From assembly GCA_023404805.1 (NCBI GenBank), contig JAEYAL010000310.1:1-17850 (forward strand): DNA of 17,850 nt. Direction: 5' to 3'. The notes under the pieces were generated by a model. That model did no database searches. It was not told the DNA's origin and saw only the letters and a list, made by a program, of their open reading frames with translations. Below, piece by piece: positions 1-6,992 of the stretch (the first letter of the stretch is position 1; every line of letters begins with the position of its first letter). This stretch comes from Actinomycetes bacterium. GTDB lineage: Bacteria; Actinomycetota; Thermoleophilia; Solirubrobacterales; Solirubrobacteraceae. Both the position numbers and the translations under genes were made by a program.

Positions 1-2
1 CG

Positions 3-2477
3 ACCTGCCGCATGCCCGCGGCGGGCCGGCGCCGCGCGGCGCGCGGCGCCGACGTCGTCGTGGCGCTGGTCGAGACCCATGGGCGCGTGCGCACGGCCGA
101 GCAGCTCGGTGACCTCGAAGTCATCGCCCGCCGGCGCGTGTCGCACCGCGGCGCAGGCTTCGACGAGATGGACCTCCAGGCGGTCCTCGACCGAGCTCCC
201 GAGGTCGCGCTCGTCGACGAGTTCGCCCACACGAACGTACCGGGCTCGCGCAACGCGAAGCGCTGGCAGGACATCGACGTGCTGCTCGACCACGGCATCC
301 ACGTGATCTCCACGCTCAACATCCAGCACCTCGAATCGCTGGGTGACGTCGTCGAGGAGATCACCGGCGCCCGCCAGCGCGAGACCGTCCCGGACGAGAT
401 CGTGCGCCGCGCCGAGCAGGTGGAGCTCGTCGACATGGCCGCGCAGGCGCTGCGCCGGCGGCTCGCCCACGGCAACGTCTACGCCGCCGACAAGATCGAC
501 GCCGCGCTCGCGAACTACTTCCGGGAGGGGAACCTGCTGTCACTCCGCGAGCTCGCGCTGCTGTGGACGGCCGGCCGCGTCGACGAGGCCTTGCAGGCCT
601 ATCGCCGCCAGCACGCGATCCAGGGCAAGTGGGAGACGCACGAGCGTGTAGTGGTCGCGATCGACGGCTCGCCGCATGCCGAGCTGCTGCTCCGGCGTGC
701 CGCGCGGATCGCCGAGCGCAGCGGCGGCGAGCTGCTGTCGGTCCACATCGCGCGCTCCGATGGGCTGTCCGGCAGCGGGTCGCCCGAGGCCGTCACGCGG
801 CAGGCGGCGCTCACCGGCGAGCTCGGCGGCACCCACCACCTCGTCGTCGGCGAGGACGTGGCTGAGGCGCTCGTCGACTTCGCCCGCTCCACCGGGGCGA
901 CCCAGCTCGTGCTCGGTCCGCGCAGCCGGTCGAAGCTCGAGGGGCTGTTCGGCGGCGAGTCCGTGAGCGAGCGGACCACGCGCCTGGCCGGCGGCATCGA
1001 CGTGCACATCGTCGCCGACCCCGCCGCAGGCCCGCGGCGGCGGCTGCCCCGCCCCGGCGCTGGCCTCGGACCAGTCCGGATGGCCCTCGGGCTCACGGTC
1101 GGCGCGCTGCTCCTGCTGCTCATCACCGCGCTGTTCGATGCGGTGATCGATCCGCCCGCGGTCCAGACGACCTACCTCGTCTACCTCACGGCCGTGCTGG
1201 CCGCCGCCGTGATCGGCGGGCTCCTGCCGGCCGCTGCCACCGCGCTCGTTGCCGCACTGCTCGTGAACTGGTTCTTCACGCCGCCGCTCCACACGTTCGA
1301 CATCCAGCGCACCGAGAACCTCATCGGCCTGCTGCTCTTCGTCGCGTTCGGCGTCGTGCTCGGCGGCGCGGTGCAGGCCGGGGCGCGCCGGGCCGAGCAG
1401 GCCGCGCGCTTCGCGGCGGAGGCCAGCGTGCTCGGCCAGCTGGCGGGCGGCGTGCTCGAAGGGCGGACCACCCCGGCGCAGCTGCTGACCCACCTGCGCG
1501 AGACGTTCACGCTCGACCGCGTCGAGCTGGAAGTCCGCCATGGCGGCGGCGAGGACCAAGAGTGGCGCCAGGTGAGCGTGGTCGGCAGCGGCACGCGGGC
1601 GACCGACGATCCGAGCGTCCACAGCACCACGGTCGCGGTCGACGGCCGGCGCCGGATCACGGTGATCGGGCGGCAGCTCGCGGCGGCCGACCTGCGCGTG
1701 CTGCAGGCGTTCGCCGCCCAGGTCGGCGTCGCCCTCGACACGGCGGCGCTCGCCCGCGACGCCTCCGCCGCGCAGACGCTCCAAGAAGCCGACCGCGTGC
1801 GGACCGCGCTGCTGGCCGCTGTCGGCCACGACCTGCGCACGCCGCTGGCCGGGATCAAGGCCGCGGTCTCCAGCCTCCGCCAGACCGACGTGCAGTTCTC
1901 GGCCGACGACGAGGCGGAGCTGCTCGCCACGATCGAGGAGTCCGCCGACCGCCTCGACGGGCTCGTGCGCGACCTGCTCGACATGTCGCGCCTGCAGGCC
2001 GGCGCCGTGGCGCCCAAGCGCCGCGCCGTTTGGCTCGACGAGGTCGTCGCGCCAGCGCTCGCCGACCTGGAGCCGGGCGCCGACGTGGAGCGCGACATCG
2101 ACGAGTCGCTGCCGCCCGTCGACAGCGACCCCGTGCTGCTGGAGCGCATCGTCGCCAACCTGGTCGCCAACGCGGTGCGGTACGCGGGCGCCGCGGGCCC
2201 GGTCACGGTCCGCGCCGAGCAGTACAAACGGGCGGTCGAGCTGCGAGTCGTCGACCACGGCCCGGGCATCCCGGAGGCCGACCGGGCGCGGATGTTCGAG
2301 CCGTTCCAGCGGCTCGGCGACCACGGCGCAGCCAGCGGCGGCATCGGCCTCGGCCTCGCCGTCGCGCAAGGGTTCGCGCAGGCGATCGGCGCGACGCTGG
2401 AACCCGACACCACGCCCGGCGGCGGCCTGACCATGGTGCTCTCCCTCCCCGCCCACGAGCTGGAGCTCGGCGGATGA
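3..2477 (+). CDS. kdpD: KdpD osmosensitive K+ channel sensor histidine kinase (5'-truncated)
   Basis: Sensor kinase of the KdpDE system, which controls the high-affinity K+ ATPase KdpFABC at the cytoplasmic membrane. The frame is open to the left edge, and its first visible residue (T) fits the end of the KdpD Walker A motif GVGKT, so the start and the P-loop lie outside the window. The ATG at 12 is internal. Counting from that Met: KdpD N-terminal domain about 1-205 with VETHGR (19-24) and Walker B-like VALVDEFAH (65-73); universal-stress-protein domain about 210-337; a four-helix DUF4118 membrane block about 355-455; GAF-like region about 465-580; HisKA with GHDLRTPL (phospho-acceptor H606); HATPase with N-box around N716/N720, DHGPG (748-752), FEPF (762-765) and GGIGLGLA (776-783). 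The catalytic residues visible are intact. The stop overlaps the kdpE start by ATGA, implying translational coupling. kdpABC would be expected to the left but is not visible. Identity is very secure. Confidence 0.96.
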   Translation, partial: TCRMPAAGRRRAARGADVVVALVETHGRVRTAEQLGDLEVIARRRVSHRGAGFDEMDLQAVLDRAPEVALVDEFAHTNVPGSRNAKRWQDIDVLLDHGIHVISTLNIQHLESLGDVVEEITGARQRETVPDEIVRRAEQVELVDMAAQALRRRLAHGNVYAADKIDAALANYFREGNLLSLRELALLWTAGRVDEALQAYRRQHAIQGKWETHERVVVAIDGSPHAELLLRRAARIAERSGGELLSVHIARSDGLSGSGSPEAVTRQAALTGELGGTHHLVVGEDVAEALVDFARSTGATQLVLGPRSRSKLEGLFGGESVSERTTRLAGGIDVHIVADPAAGPRRRLPRPGAGLGPVRMALGLTVGALLLLLITALFDAVIDPPAVQTTYLVYLTAVLAAAVIGGLLPAAATALVAALLVNWFFTPPLHTFDIQRTENLIGLLLFVAFGVVLGGAVQAGARRAEQAARFAAEASVLGQLAGGVLEGRTTPAQLLTHLRETFTLDRVELEVRHGGGEDQEWRQVSVVGSGTRATDDPSVHSTTVAVDGRRRITVIGRQLAAADLRVLQAFAAQVGVALDTAALARDASAAQTLQEADRVRTALLAAVGHDLRTPLAGIKAAVSSLRQTDVQFSADDEAELLATIEESADRLDGLVRDLLDMSRLQAGAVAPKRRAVWLDEVVAPALADLEPGADVERDIDESLPPVDSDPVLLERIVANLVANAVRYAGAAGPVTVRAEQYKRAVELRVVDHGPGIPEADRARMFEPFQRLGDHGAASGGIGLGLAVAQGFAQAIGATLEPDTTPGGGLTMVLSLPAHELELGG

Positions 2478-3166
2478 CGCGGATCCTCGTCGTCGACGAC
2501 GAGCGCCAGCTCCTGCGCGCGATGTCGATCAACCTCCGCGCCCGCGGCTACGACGTCGATCTCGCCGAGACCGGTTCCCAGGCGCTGCAGCTCGCGGCCG
2601 CCAAACACCCAGACGTGGTGATTCTCGATCTCGGGCTGCCGGACCTCGACGGCGCCGACGTGATCGCCGGCCTGCGCGGCTGGTCGCAGGTGCCGATCAT
2701 CGTGCTCTCCGCCCGGCACACCGAACAGGCCAAGGTGACGGCCTTGGACACGGGCGCCGACGACTACGTGACCAAGCCGTTCGGGATGGACGAGCTGCTC
2801 GCCCGCCTCCGGGCCACGCTGAGGCGGGCGCAGGTGCTGCCGGGCGCCGAGCAACCGGTCGTCGAGACAGCCGACTTCACCATCGACCTCGCCGCCACCC
2901 GGGTGACGCTGCGCGCAACCGGTTCCGAGGTGCGCCTCACGCCGACCGAGTGGCAGCTGCTGGAGGTGCTCGTCCGCGCGGGCGGCAAGCTCGTCACCGG
3001 TCCGCAGCTGCTCCACGAGGTGTGGGGGCCGCAGTACGGGACCGAGCTCAACTACCTGCGCCAGTACGTCGCCCAGCTGCGGCGCAAGCTCGAACCCGCG
3101 CCGTCGCAGCCGCGCTACCTGATCACAGAGCCGGGGATCGGCTACCGCTTCGTGGAGGGCGGCTGA
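2474..3166 (+). CDS. kdpE: KdpE response regulator, OmpR/PhoB family
   Basis: DNA-binding partner of KdpD; when phosphorylated it activates the kdp operon in known systems. It has 230 residues, the usual family length. Receiver domain 1-115: acidic pair D8/D9, phospho-acceptor D52 in VILDLGLPD, switch residue S79, and K101 in YVTKPF. Winged-helix output domain about 130-228: LTPTEWQLLEVL, the KLVTGPQLLHEVWG recognition region, and a C-terminal GIGYRF hairpin. The LNYLRQYVAQLRRKLE helix is typical of KdpE. The start is the ATG of the ATGA overlap with kdpD, and GGAG at 2462-2465 could serve as its ribosome binding site. Two hairpins follow the gene (3221-3260 and 3320-3349), so kdpE probably ends the kdp transcription unit. 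Confidence 0.95.
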   Translation: MTRILVVDDERQLLRAMSINLRARGYDVDLAETGSQALQLAAAKHPDVVILDLGLPDLDGADVIAGLRGWSQVPIIVLSARHTEQAKVTALDTGADDYVTKPFGMDELLARLRATLRRAQVLPGAEQPVVETADFTIDLAATRVTLRATGSEVRLTPTEWQLLEVLVRAGGKLVTGPQLLHEVWGPQYGTELNYLRQYVAQLRRKLEPAPSQPRYLITEPGIGYRFVEGG

Positions 3167-3220
3167 GCGCGGCCGCGGTGACGGGGCTGGCGCCTTGTTC
3201 CCCTGGCGCCCGTGCTTTGC

Positions 3221-3260
3221 AGGTGGCGGTGGGGCGACTATTCCCTTCGCCCCACCACCT
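3221..3260 (+). terminator. Bulged hairpin downstream of kdpE
   Basis: The arm AGGTGGCGGTGGGGCGA (3221-3237) pairs with TCGCCCCACCACCT (3247-3260) once a 3-nt CGG bulge is allowed. That gives 14 base pairs around a 9-nt loop. It starts 54 nt after the kdpE stop and has no T-tract, which is common for terminators in very GC-rich genomes. A role as the kdpE terminator is inference. Confidence 0.5.
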
Positions 3261-3319
3261 GCTCCTGACTGCAGTCAGCCACGTCACAGGCGCTGCATGT
3301 TGGTGCCAGGCTCGTTAGG

Positions 3320-3349
3320 GGCGCCCCGTGCCGCGCGGCACGGGGCGCC
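3320..3349. terminator. Perfect 30-bp palindrome, likely bidirectional terminator
   Basis: GGCGCCCCGTGCC (3320-3332) is the exact reverse complement of GGCACGGGGCGCC (3337-3349). The 4-nt centre GCGC is self-complementary, so all 30 bases are palindromic. It lies between two convergent genes, 7 nt past the stop codon of the minus-strand hydrolase. That placement fits a bidirectional terminator. No T-tract is present on either strand. Confidence 0.65.
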
Positions 3350-3356
3350 ACGGCGG

Positions 3357-4217
3357 CTACCCGAAGGTCGCGCAGGTGTTGTTGTAGCGCGAGATCGACG
3401 TCGCTCCGGTCAAGACGGTCGGGCAGAAGAACTGCGTGTATCGCGTGTCGTTGTCGACGAAGCGCTTGAGCCAGGCGGCGACGAACGTGCCCGTCAGCGG
3501 GCTGGAGCTCGTCGGCGACAGGTGGTCTCCGGTGCGGAACTGGATCAGGGCCTTGGGCGTCGTCACCGGCATCGAGTTGTAGAACTTGATCGAGTGCGAG
3601 GCCGGAGGAGCGGTCGAATCGGCCTGGTGCGCGATGAAGAGCGTCGGAGTCGTGTTCGTGGACCAGTTGGTGGTCGTGTTGAACGCGTTGAGCCCGACCG
3701 CCGCCTTTAGCGAGGGATCAGCCTTGGACGCCTCAAGGGCGCCGCCGCCCCCCATCGAGTGGCCCATGACGGCGAGCCGGGTGGGGTCGACGACCGCTTT
3801 GGCGGGGCTGGAGGTGACGAGGTAGCGCAGGGCGGCCCGCAGCTGCGTCCCGCGGGCGGCCGGCAGGTCGGCCACGCTCGTCGTGTTGATCGTGATCACC
3901 ACGAACCCGCGCGATGCGAGGCGCGAGCCAAACCACGTGATGGTCTTCTCATCGCCAAAGAAGCCCGGGGCGATGGCGACGCCGCCGAACTTCTGGTTCG
4001 TGCCCGAAGGCGCCCAGACGATCGCGGTGCCGAAGCCGGGAGTAGCGCCGTCGCCGATTGCCACGCGGGTGTAGCGGTACGGGCCGAGCGGCGCAGCGAG
4101 CGAGGCGGCAGTCGGGTCCGGGCCGCGCTCGTATGGATTGGCCGCCGCGTCCGCGGCTGCGGGCAGGACAAAGCATGCGGCGGCGACGGCGGCACGCAGG
4201 AGGGAGTTGAACGACAT
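3357..4217 (-). CDS. Secreted polyester hydrolase, cutinase/PETase family (dienelactone-hydrolase-like alpha/beta fold)
   Basis: Predicted extracellular serine esterase of the bacterial cutinase family that cleaves cutin-like and synthetic polyesters (Thermobifida cutinases, LCC, IsPETase). It has 286 residues: a signal peptide about 1-25 (basic N-end, hydrophobic core, AAADAAA), then a mature start ANPYERGPDPT nearly identical to that of Thermobifida cutinases. Catalytic triad: S154 in GHSMGGGG (152-159), D200 in ADSTAPP, H232 in TGDHLSP. The oxyanion partner is M155. H208 and F212 match the cutinase-type H/F pair rather than the Ser/Ile of IsPETase. C265 and C282 match the conserved C-terminal disulfide, and AWLKRFVDNDTRYTQF (248-263) is a family signature. 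Two active-site aromatics differ: F86 where Tyr is usual and F179 where the substrate-clamping Trp is usual. The AAAGGA ribosome site (4223-4228) supports this start. Divergent from a TetR gene. Natural substrate unknown; triacylglycerol lipase is a possible database name. Confidence 0.92.
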   Translation of the reverse strand: MSFNSLLRAAVAAACFVLPAAADAAANPYERGPDPTAASLAAPLGPYRYTRVAIGDGATPGFGTAIVWAPSGTNQKFGGVAIAPGFFGDEKTITWFGSRLASRGFVVITINTTSVADLPAARGTQLRAALRYLVTSSPAKAVVDPTRLAVMGHSMGGGGALEASKADPSLKAAVGLNAFNTTTNWSTNTTPTLFIAHQADSTAPPASHSIKFYNSMPVTTPKALIQFRTGDHLSPTSSSPLTGTFVAAWLKRFVDNDTRYTQFFCPTVLTGATSISRYNNTCATFG

Positions 4218-4585
4218 GGTCGTCCTTTCGCGTGATGCTCCGCTGCAGCTGCGCTGCGGGAGCCTTTAGGGACACCAGCGATTCTCGGACAAATCGCCAG
4301 ACTTCTCGACGGTAGCCCACCGGCCCCGCGCTCGTAAAGCGAGCCGACCTTCGCCGCCAGGCCCGATTCGGCGCCGCGGCCCCGTTTCTCGGGCTTTTCG
4401 CCGACCACACGCCGCGCTGAGCGCAACTAGAACGGTGTTCCGAAAACGATCGGCGCGCGGCACCCGCGCGACTACGCAGACCGCCAGCGGCACCGCCAGA
4501 TCCTGTGCACCAAGCCCAGACGGCGACGCCCGGCGAGTTCTTACGTTCTCTGGACAAATGTCCAGGCTATTGGTAGGACGGGCTT
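4218..4585. promoter_or_regulatory. Divergent intergenic region, hydrolase / tetR
   Basis: This 368-nt spacer has no credible gene. It holds the hydrolase ribosome site (AAGGA on the minus strand, 4223-4227), the tetR ribosome site AGGA (4575-4578, 7 nt before ATG) and the palindrome at 4550-4565. A related sequence, TTCTCGGACAAAT, lies at 4282-4294, about 65-77 nt upstream of the hydrolase start, and a small GCTCG/CGAGC stem lies at 4330-4344. I could not assign firm -35/-10 boxes. Two divergent promoters controlled by the TetR protein is an inference. Confidence 0.5.
4550..4565. promoter_or_regulatory. Candidate TetR operator palindrome
   Basis: CTGGACAAATGTCCAG consists of two perfect 7-bp inverted arms (CTGGACA / TGTCCAG) around AA. 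It ends 20 nt before the ATG of the TetR-family gene, where autorepressor operators usually lie. TGGACA in the left arm resembles a -35 box, so bound protein could block RNA polymerase. The palindrome is seen directly; binding by the neighbouring regulator is inference. Confidence 0.6.
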
Positions 4586-5245
4586 ATGTCCCCCGAGCCC
4601 GGCACTCCTGCGCCGCGCGCCGCCGGCCGCAAAGCGGCCCGCACCCGCCGACGGTTGCTCGAGACCGCCCGCGTCGTGTTTTCGCGAGCGAGCGTCGACC
4701 AGGTGAAGGTCCACGACATCGCGGACTTGGCCGGCGTGGCGGTCGGCACGATCTACGCGCATTTCGACGGGAAGGTCGGCCTGGCGCTGGCGTGCGAGGG
4801 CGCGGTCCTGGACCTGCTGATCCGCGACCTGGACGTGATCAAGGCGGAGCCGTCTCCGATCAAGCGGGTGCTGGCTGCCGGGGACGCCTACCTGCAGCAC
4901 GTCGTCCGGCATCCGGTGGGGGTGCGGATGGCAAGTGCGCGCGCTGCCTACCCCGGAGACGAGCTGGGGAACCAGGCCGCAGGGTCCGCCGACCTCGACC
5001 GCCGCATGCGGAGCGTGCTCATGGGGGTGGCCGCGGACCTCAAAGCCGCGATGGACTGTGGCGAGATCCGCCGTGTCCCGATCGACGAAGCCATGATCTT
5101 CATCTGGGGCGCGTGGAACGGCGTCGCGTTCATGGTCGCGCGCGGCGACCAGCTCCGCGTCCCGCCGGGGACTGCCGCACGCGCCCTGGCGCTGGGCCAA
5201 GAGCTGCTCCTCGCGGGTGCCAGCCCAGAGCAGGGCGCCGCGTGA
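4586..5245 (+). CDS. TetR-family transcriptional regulator
   Basis: A 219-residue DNA-binding regulator, a normal TetR length. N-terminal domain: RKAARTRRRLLETARVVFSR (15-34) as the first helices, then the helix-turn-helix about 43-62 (HDIADLAGVAVGTIYAHF followed by DGK), the classic TetR pattern ending in Y-x-H/Y-F-x-x-K. The rest (70-210) is a helical, variable ligand-binding and dimer domain, so the ligand cannot be read from sequence. The last third contains IFIWGAWNGVAFMVARGDQLR, a helix pair common in this family. The ATG at 4586 has AGGA 7 nt upstream. A perfect palindrome just before the gene is a likely autoregulatory operator. The divergent polyester hydrolase is the most probable other target, by position only. 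No strong terminator was seen; an imperfect CGTGA/TCACG stem overlaps the stop. Confidence 0.9.
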   Translation: MSPEPGTPAPRAAGRKAARTRRRLLETARVVFSRASVDQVKVHDIADLAGVAVGTIYAHFDGKVGLALACEGAVLDLLIRDLDVIKAEPSPIKRVLAAGDAYLQHVVRHPVGVRMASARAAYPGDELGNQAAGSADLDRRMRSVLMGVAADLKAAMDCGEIRRVPIDEAMIFIWGAWNGVAFMVARGDQLRVPPGTAARALALGQELLLAGASPEQGAA

Positions 5246-5361
5246 ACGGCGAGCAGACAGGGCGACCTGCCTCACGCACGCTCCGGCGGAGTGGCCCTGC
5301 TTTCGGGTTCGCACGTCTCCAAACGCGTGTAATCCCCGGCGGCTCGAGGGCCTGCGCCGAC

Positions 5362-6468
5362 CTACGGGCTCGCTGCCAGGAACAGGAACGCGAAGAACAG
5401 CACGAGGTGCACGCCGGCCTGTTGCAGCGTCGCCCGCCCGGGGACGACGGTCAGCACGCTCACGACGACGGTGATCAGCAGGAGCACCATCTGCGTCGCT
5501 TCGAGGCCGAGCACGAGCGGCCCGTCGAGCCAGATCGACGCGACGGCGATCGCGGGGATCGTGAGGCCGATGCTGGCCATCGCGGAGCCGAGCCCGAGGT
5601 TGAGGCTGGTCTGCACGCGGTCGCGGCGGGCGTTGTTGGCGGCGGCGAGCGTCTCGGGCAGCAGCACGAGCAAGGCGATCACGACGCCGACGGCCGACTG
5701 CGGCAGCCCCGCGGCGTCGACGCCGTCCTCGATCGCCGGCGACTCGATCTTCGCCAGCCCGACCACCGCGACCAGCGCGACGACGAGCATCCCGAGGCTC
5801 ACCAGGGCCGCCCGGCTGGAGGGCGGATCGGCGTGCTCCTCTGGGTCGTCGTGGGCGCCGCCGGCCGCCGCTCGCGGCAGGAAGTAGTCGCGGTGGCGCA
5901 CCGTCTGCACGAACACGAACAGGCCGTAGAGGACGAGCGAGGCCACCGCCGCGAACGCCAGCTGCGACGGCGAGAACTCCGGGCCCGGCACGCTCGTGGT
6001 GAAGGTCGGCAGGACGAGCGACAGCGTGGCCAGCGTCGCGACGGTGGTCAGCGCGGCGCCGGTCCCTTCGGCGTTGAACCGCGCGACCCTGGTGCGCAGC
6101 GCGCCGAGCAGCAGCGACAGGCCGACGATCCCGTTGAGCGTGATCATCACGGCCGCGAACACGGTGTCGCGGGCGAGGGTCGACGTCTCGTCGGGCTTCC
6201 CCGACACCATCAGGGTGACGATCAGCGCGACTTCGATCACCGTCACGGCCACGGCGAGCACGAGCGACCCGAACGGCTCCCCGACGCGGTGCGCGACGAC
6301 CTCCGCGTGATGCACCGACGCGAGGACGGCCGCCGCTAGCAGCAGCCCGACGACGACCAGCACCGGCGTGGAGGGATAGGTCCCCCACGTCAGCACGAGG
6401 GCGAGCAGGGCGAGAAGCGGCAGCGAGATCGTCCAGCGGGTCGCTGCCGAGCGGAGAGCGTGGTTCAT
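5362..6468 (-). CDS. chaA: Ca2+/H+ antiporter, ChaA type (CaCA superfamily)
   Basis: Inner-membrane cation/proton exchanger that extrudes Ca2+ (and in E. coli ChaA also Na+ or K+) against H+. It has 368 residues, close to E. coli ChaA (366). About eleven hydrophobic segments fall in two halves, split by an acidic/His-rich cytoplasmic loop (about 204-216, AHDDPEEHADPP) as in ChaA. The first alpha repeat carries GEPFGSLVLAVAVTVIEVAL (63-82, key acidic residues E64 and E79). The second carries LLPETLAAANNARRD (269-283, E272) and LNLGLGSAMASIGLTIPAI (289-307). I chose the ATG at 6466-6468 because GGAGG lies 3 nt upstream and the first membrane helix follows at once; upstream in-frame sequence to about 7044 lacks sense and overlaps another gene. 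Divergent from a small unknown gene and convergent with tetR. Confidence 0.93.
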   Translation of the reverse strand: MNHALRSAATRWTISLPLLALLALVLTWGTYPSTPVLVVVGLLLAAAVLASVHHAEVVAHRVGEPFGSLVLAVAVTVIEVALIVTLMVSGKPDETSTLARDTVFAAVMITLNGIVGLSLLLGALRTRVARFNAEGTGAALTTVATLATLSLVLPTFTTSVPGPEFSPSQLAFAAVASLVLYGLFVFVQTVRHRDYFLPRAAAGGAHDDPEEHADPPSSRAALVSLGMLVVALVAVVGLAKIESPAIEDGVDAAGLPQSAVGVVIALLVLLPETLAAANNARRDRVQTSLNLGLGSAMASIGLTIPAIAVASIWLDGPLVLGLEATQMVLLLITVVVSVLTVVPGRATLQQAGVHLVLFFAFLFLAASP

Positions 6469-6582
6469 CTGCCTCCACCCTCGCAGCCGGCTCCGGCGGC
6501 GGGCGCCACCGCGCCAGCCCAGGCGCGCCGGGTCGGCCCGCCGCGCGACGGTCGCGGGCCGCGCCGTGGCACGATCACCAGC

Positions 6583-6957
6583 GTGCAGCGAACGCTCGTG
6601 CTCTACGTGATCGACGAGGCGACCGACGAGGTCGCCGCCACCATCCAGGAGTCTGCGCGCCTGGCGAAGCAGCTCCACCTGTGGGAGGGCCCGTCGCCGA
6701 GCGTGTTCGACGCCGACACCGACGGCCTGCGCACGGTCGGCATCGGCCTGCGGTTCGACGACCCGCTGCCGGCCGCCGACCGCCCCGGCGTGGTGCGGCT
6801 GCTGGAGCACGCGGTCGCCGCCTCGGAGACGCTCGGCGTCTGCCTGGAGGTCCAGCTCGACGGCACGCCGCTCGGCCTCGTCGCGCCCGAAGGCCTGCAG
6901 CCGTGGGTCGCGGAGACGCTGCGCCGCGAGCTGCAGCTCGGCGAGCCCGCGCTCTAA
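6583..6957 (+). CDS. Small protein of unknown function
   Basis: I do not recognise this family. The frame gives 124 residues from a GTG at 6583. That start is preferred because the preceding in-frame residues are Pro/Arg/Gly-rich noise, and the sequence becomes protein-like exactly there (VQRTLVLYVIDEATDEV). No signal peptide or membrane helix. Composition is acidic with alternating strand/helix character: helix about 12-30 (TDEVAATIQESARLAKQLHL), a strand with GIGLRF (52-57), helix 67-85 (GVVRLLEHAVAASETLGVC), strand LEVQL, and a C-terminal amphipathic helix. It shares a 114-nt divergent spacer with chaA and converges on the diguanylate cyclase. A small alpha/beta regulatory or sensing domain is conceivable but unsupported. 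Confidence 0.7.
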   Translation: MQRTLVLYVIDEATDEVAATIQESARLAKQLHLWEGPSPSVFDADTDGLRTVGIGLRFDDPLPAADRPGVVRLLEHAVAASETLGVCLEVQLDGTPLGLVAPEGLQPWVAETLRRELQLGEPAL

Positions 6958-6961
6958 GCCA

Positions 6962-6992
6962 GGCCGGCCGGCGGCCCAGCGGGCGCGCCGCC
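6962..6992. terminator. Weak GC hairpins between convergent genes
   Basis: The 34-nt gap between two convergent stops contains overlapping short stems: GGCCG (6962-6966) with CGGCC (6972-6976), or GGCGGC (6970-6975) with GCCGCC (6987-6992). Such stems arise easily by chance at this base composition, so a terminator role is only suggested by position. Confidence 0.3.

Noticed and set aside
12..14. ATG at 12 as the start of kdpD
   Set aside because: The frame is open to the left edge and the visible protein begins inside the KdpD P-loop region, so this Met is internal.
540..3016. Long open frames on the minus strand opposite kdpD and kdpE
   Set aside because: They are Arg/Gly/Ala/Ser-rich with no domain sense, and arise from the base composition opposite two intact, well-recognised genes.
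4160..4217. Lipoprotein signal at Cys15 of the polyester hydrolase
   Set aside because: The residues before the Cys (VAAA) do not make a good lipobox with Leu at -3, and the mature start at ANPYERG matches secreted relatives.
5246..5361. Terminator between tetR and chaA
   Set aside because: Only an imperfect CGTGA/TCACG stem with large bulges is present around the tetR stop, too weak to list as a feature.
4435..6478. Long frames overlapping tetR and chaA on both strands
   Set aside because: Translations are Arg/Pro/Gly or His/Asp-rich noise, while tetR and chaA explain the same DNA with clear family motifs.
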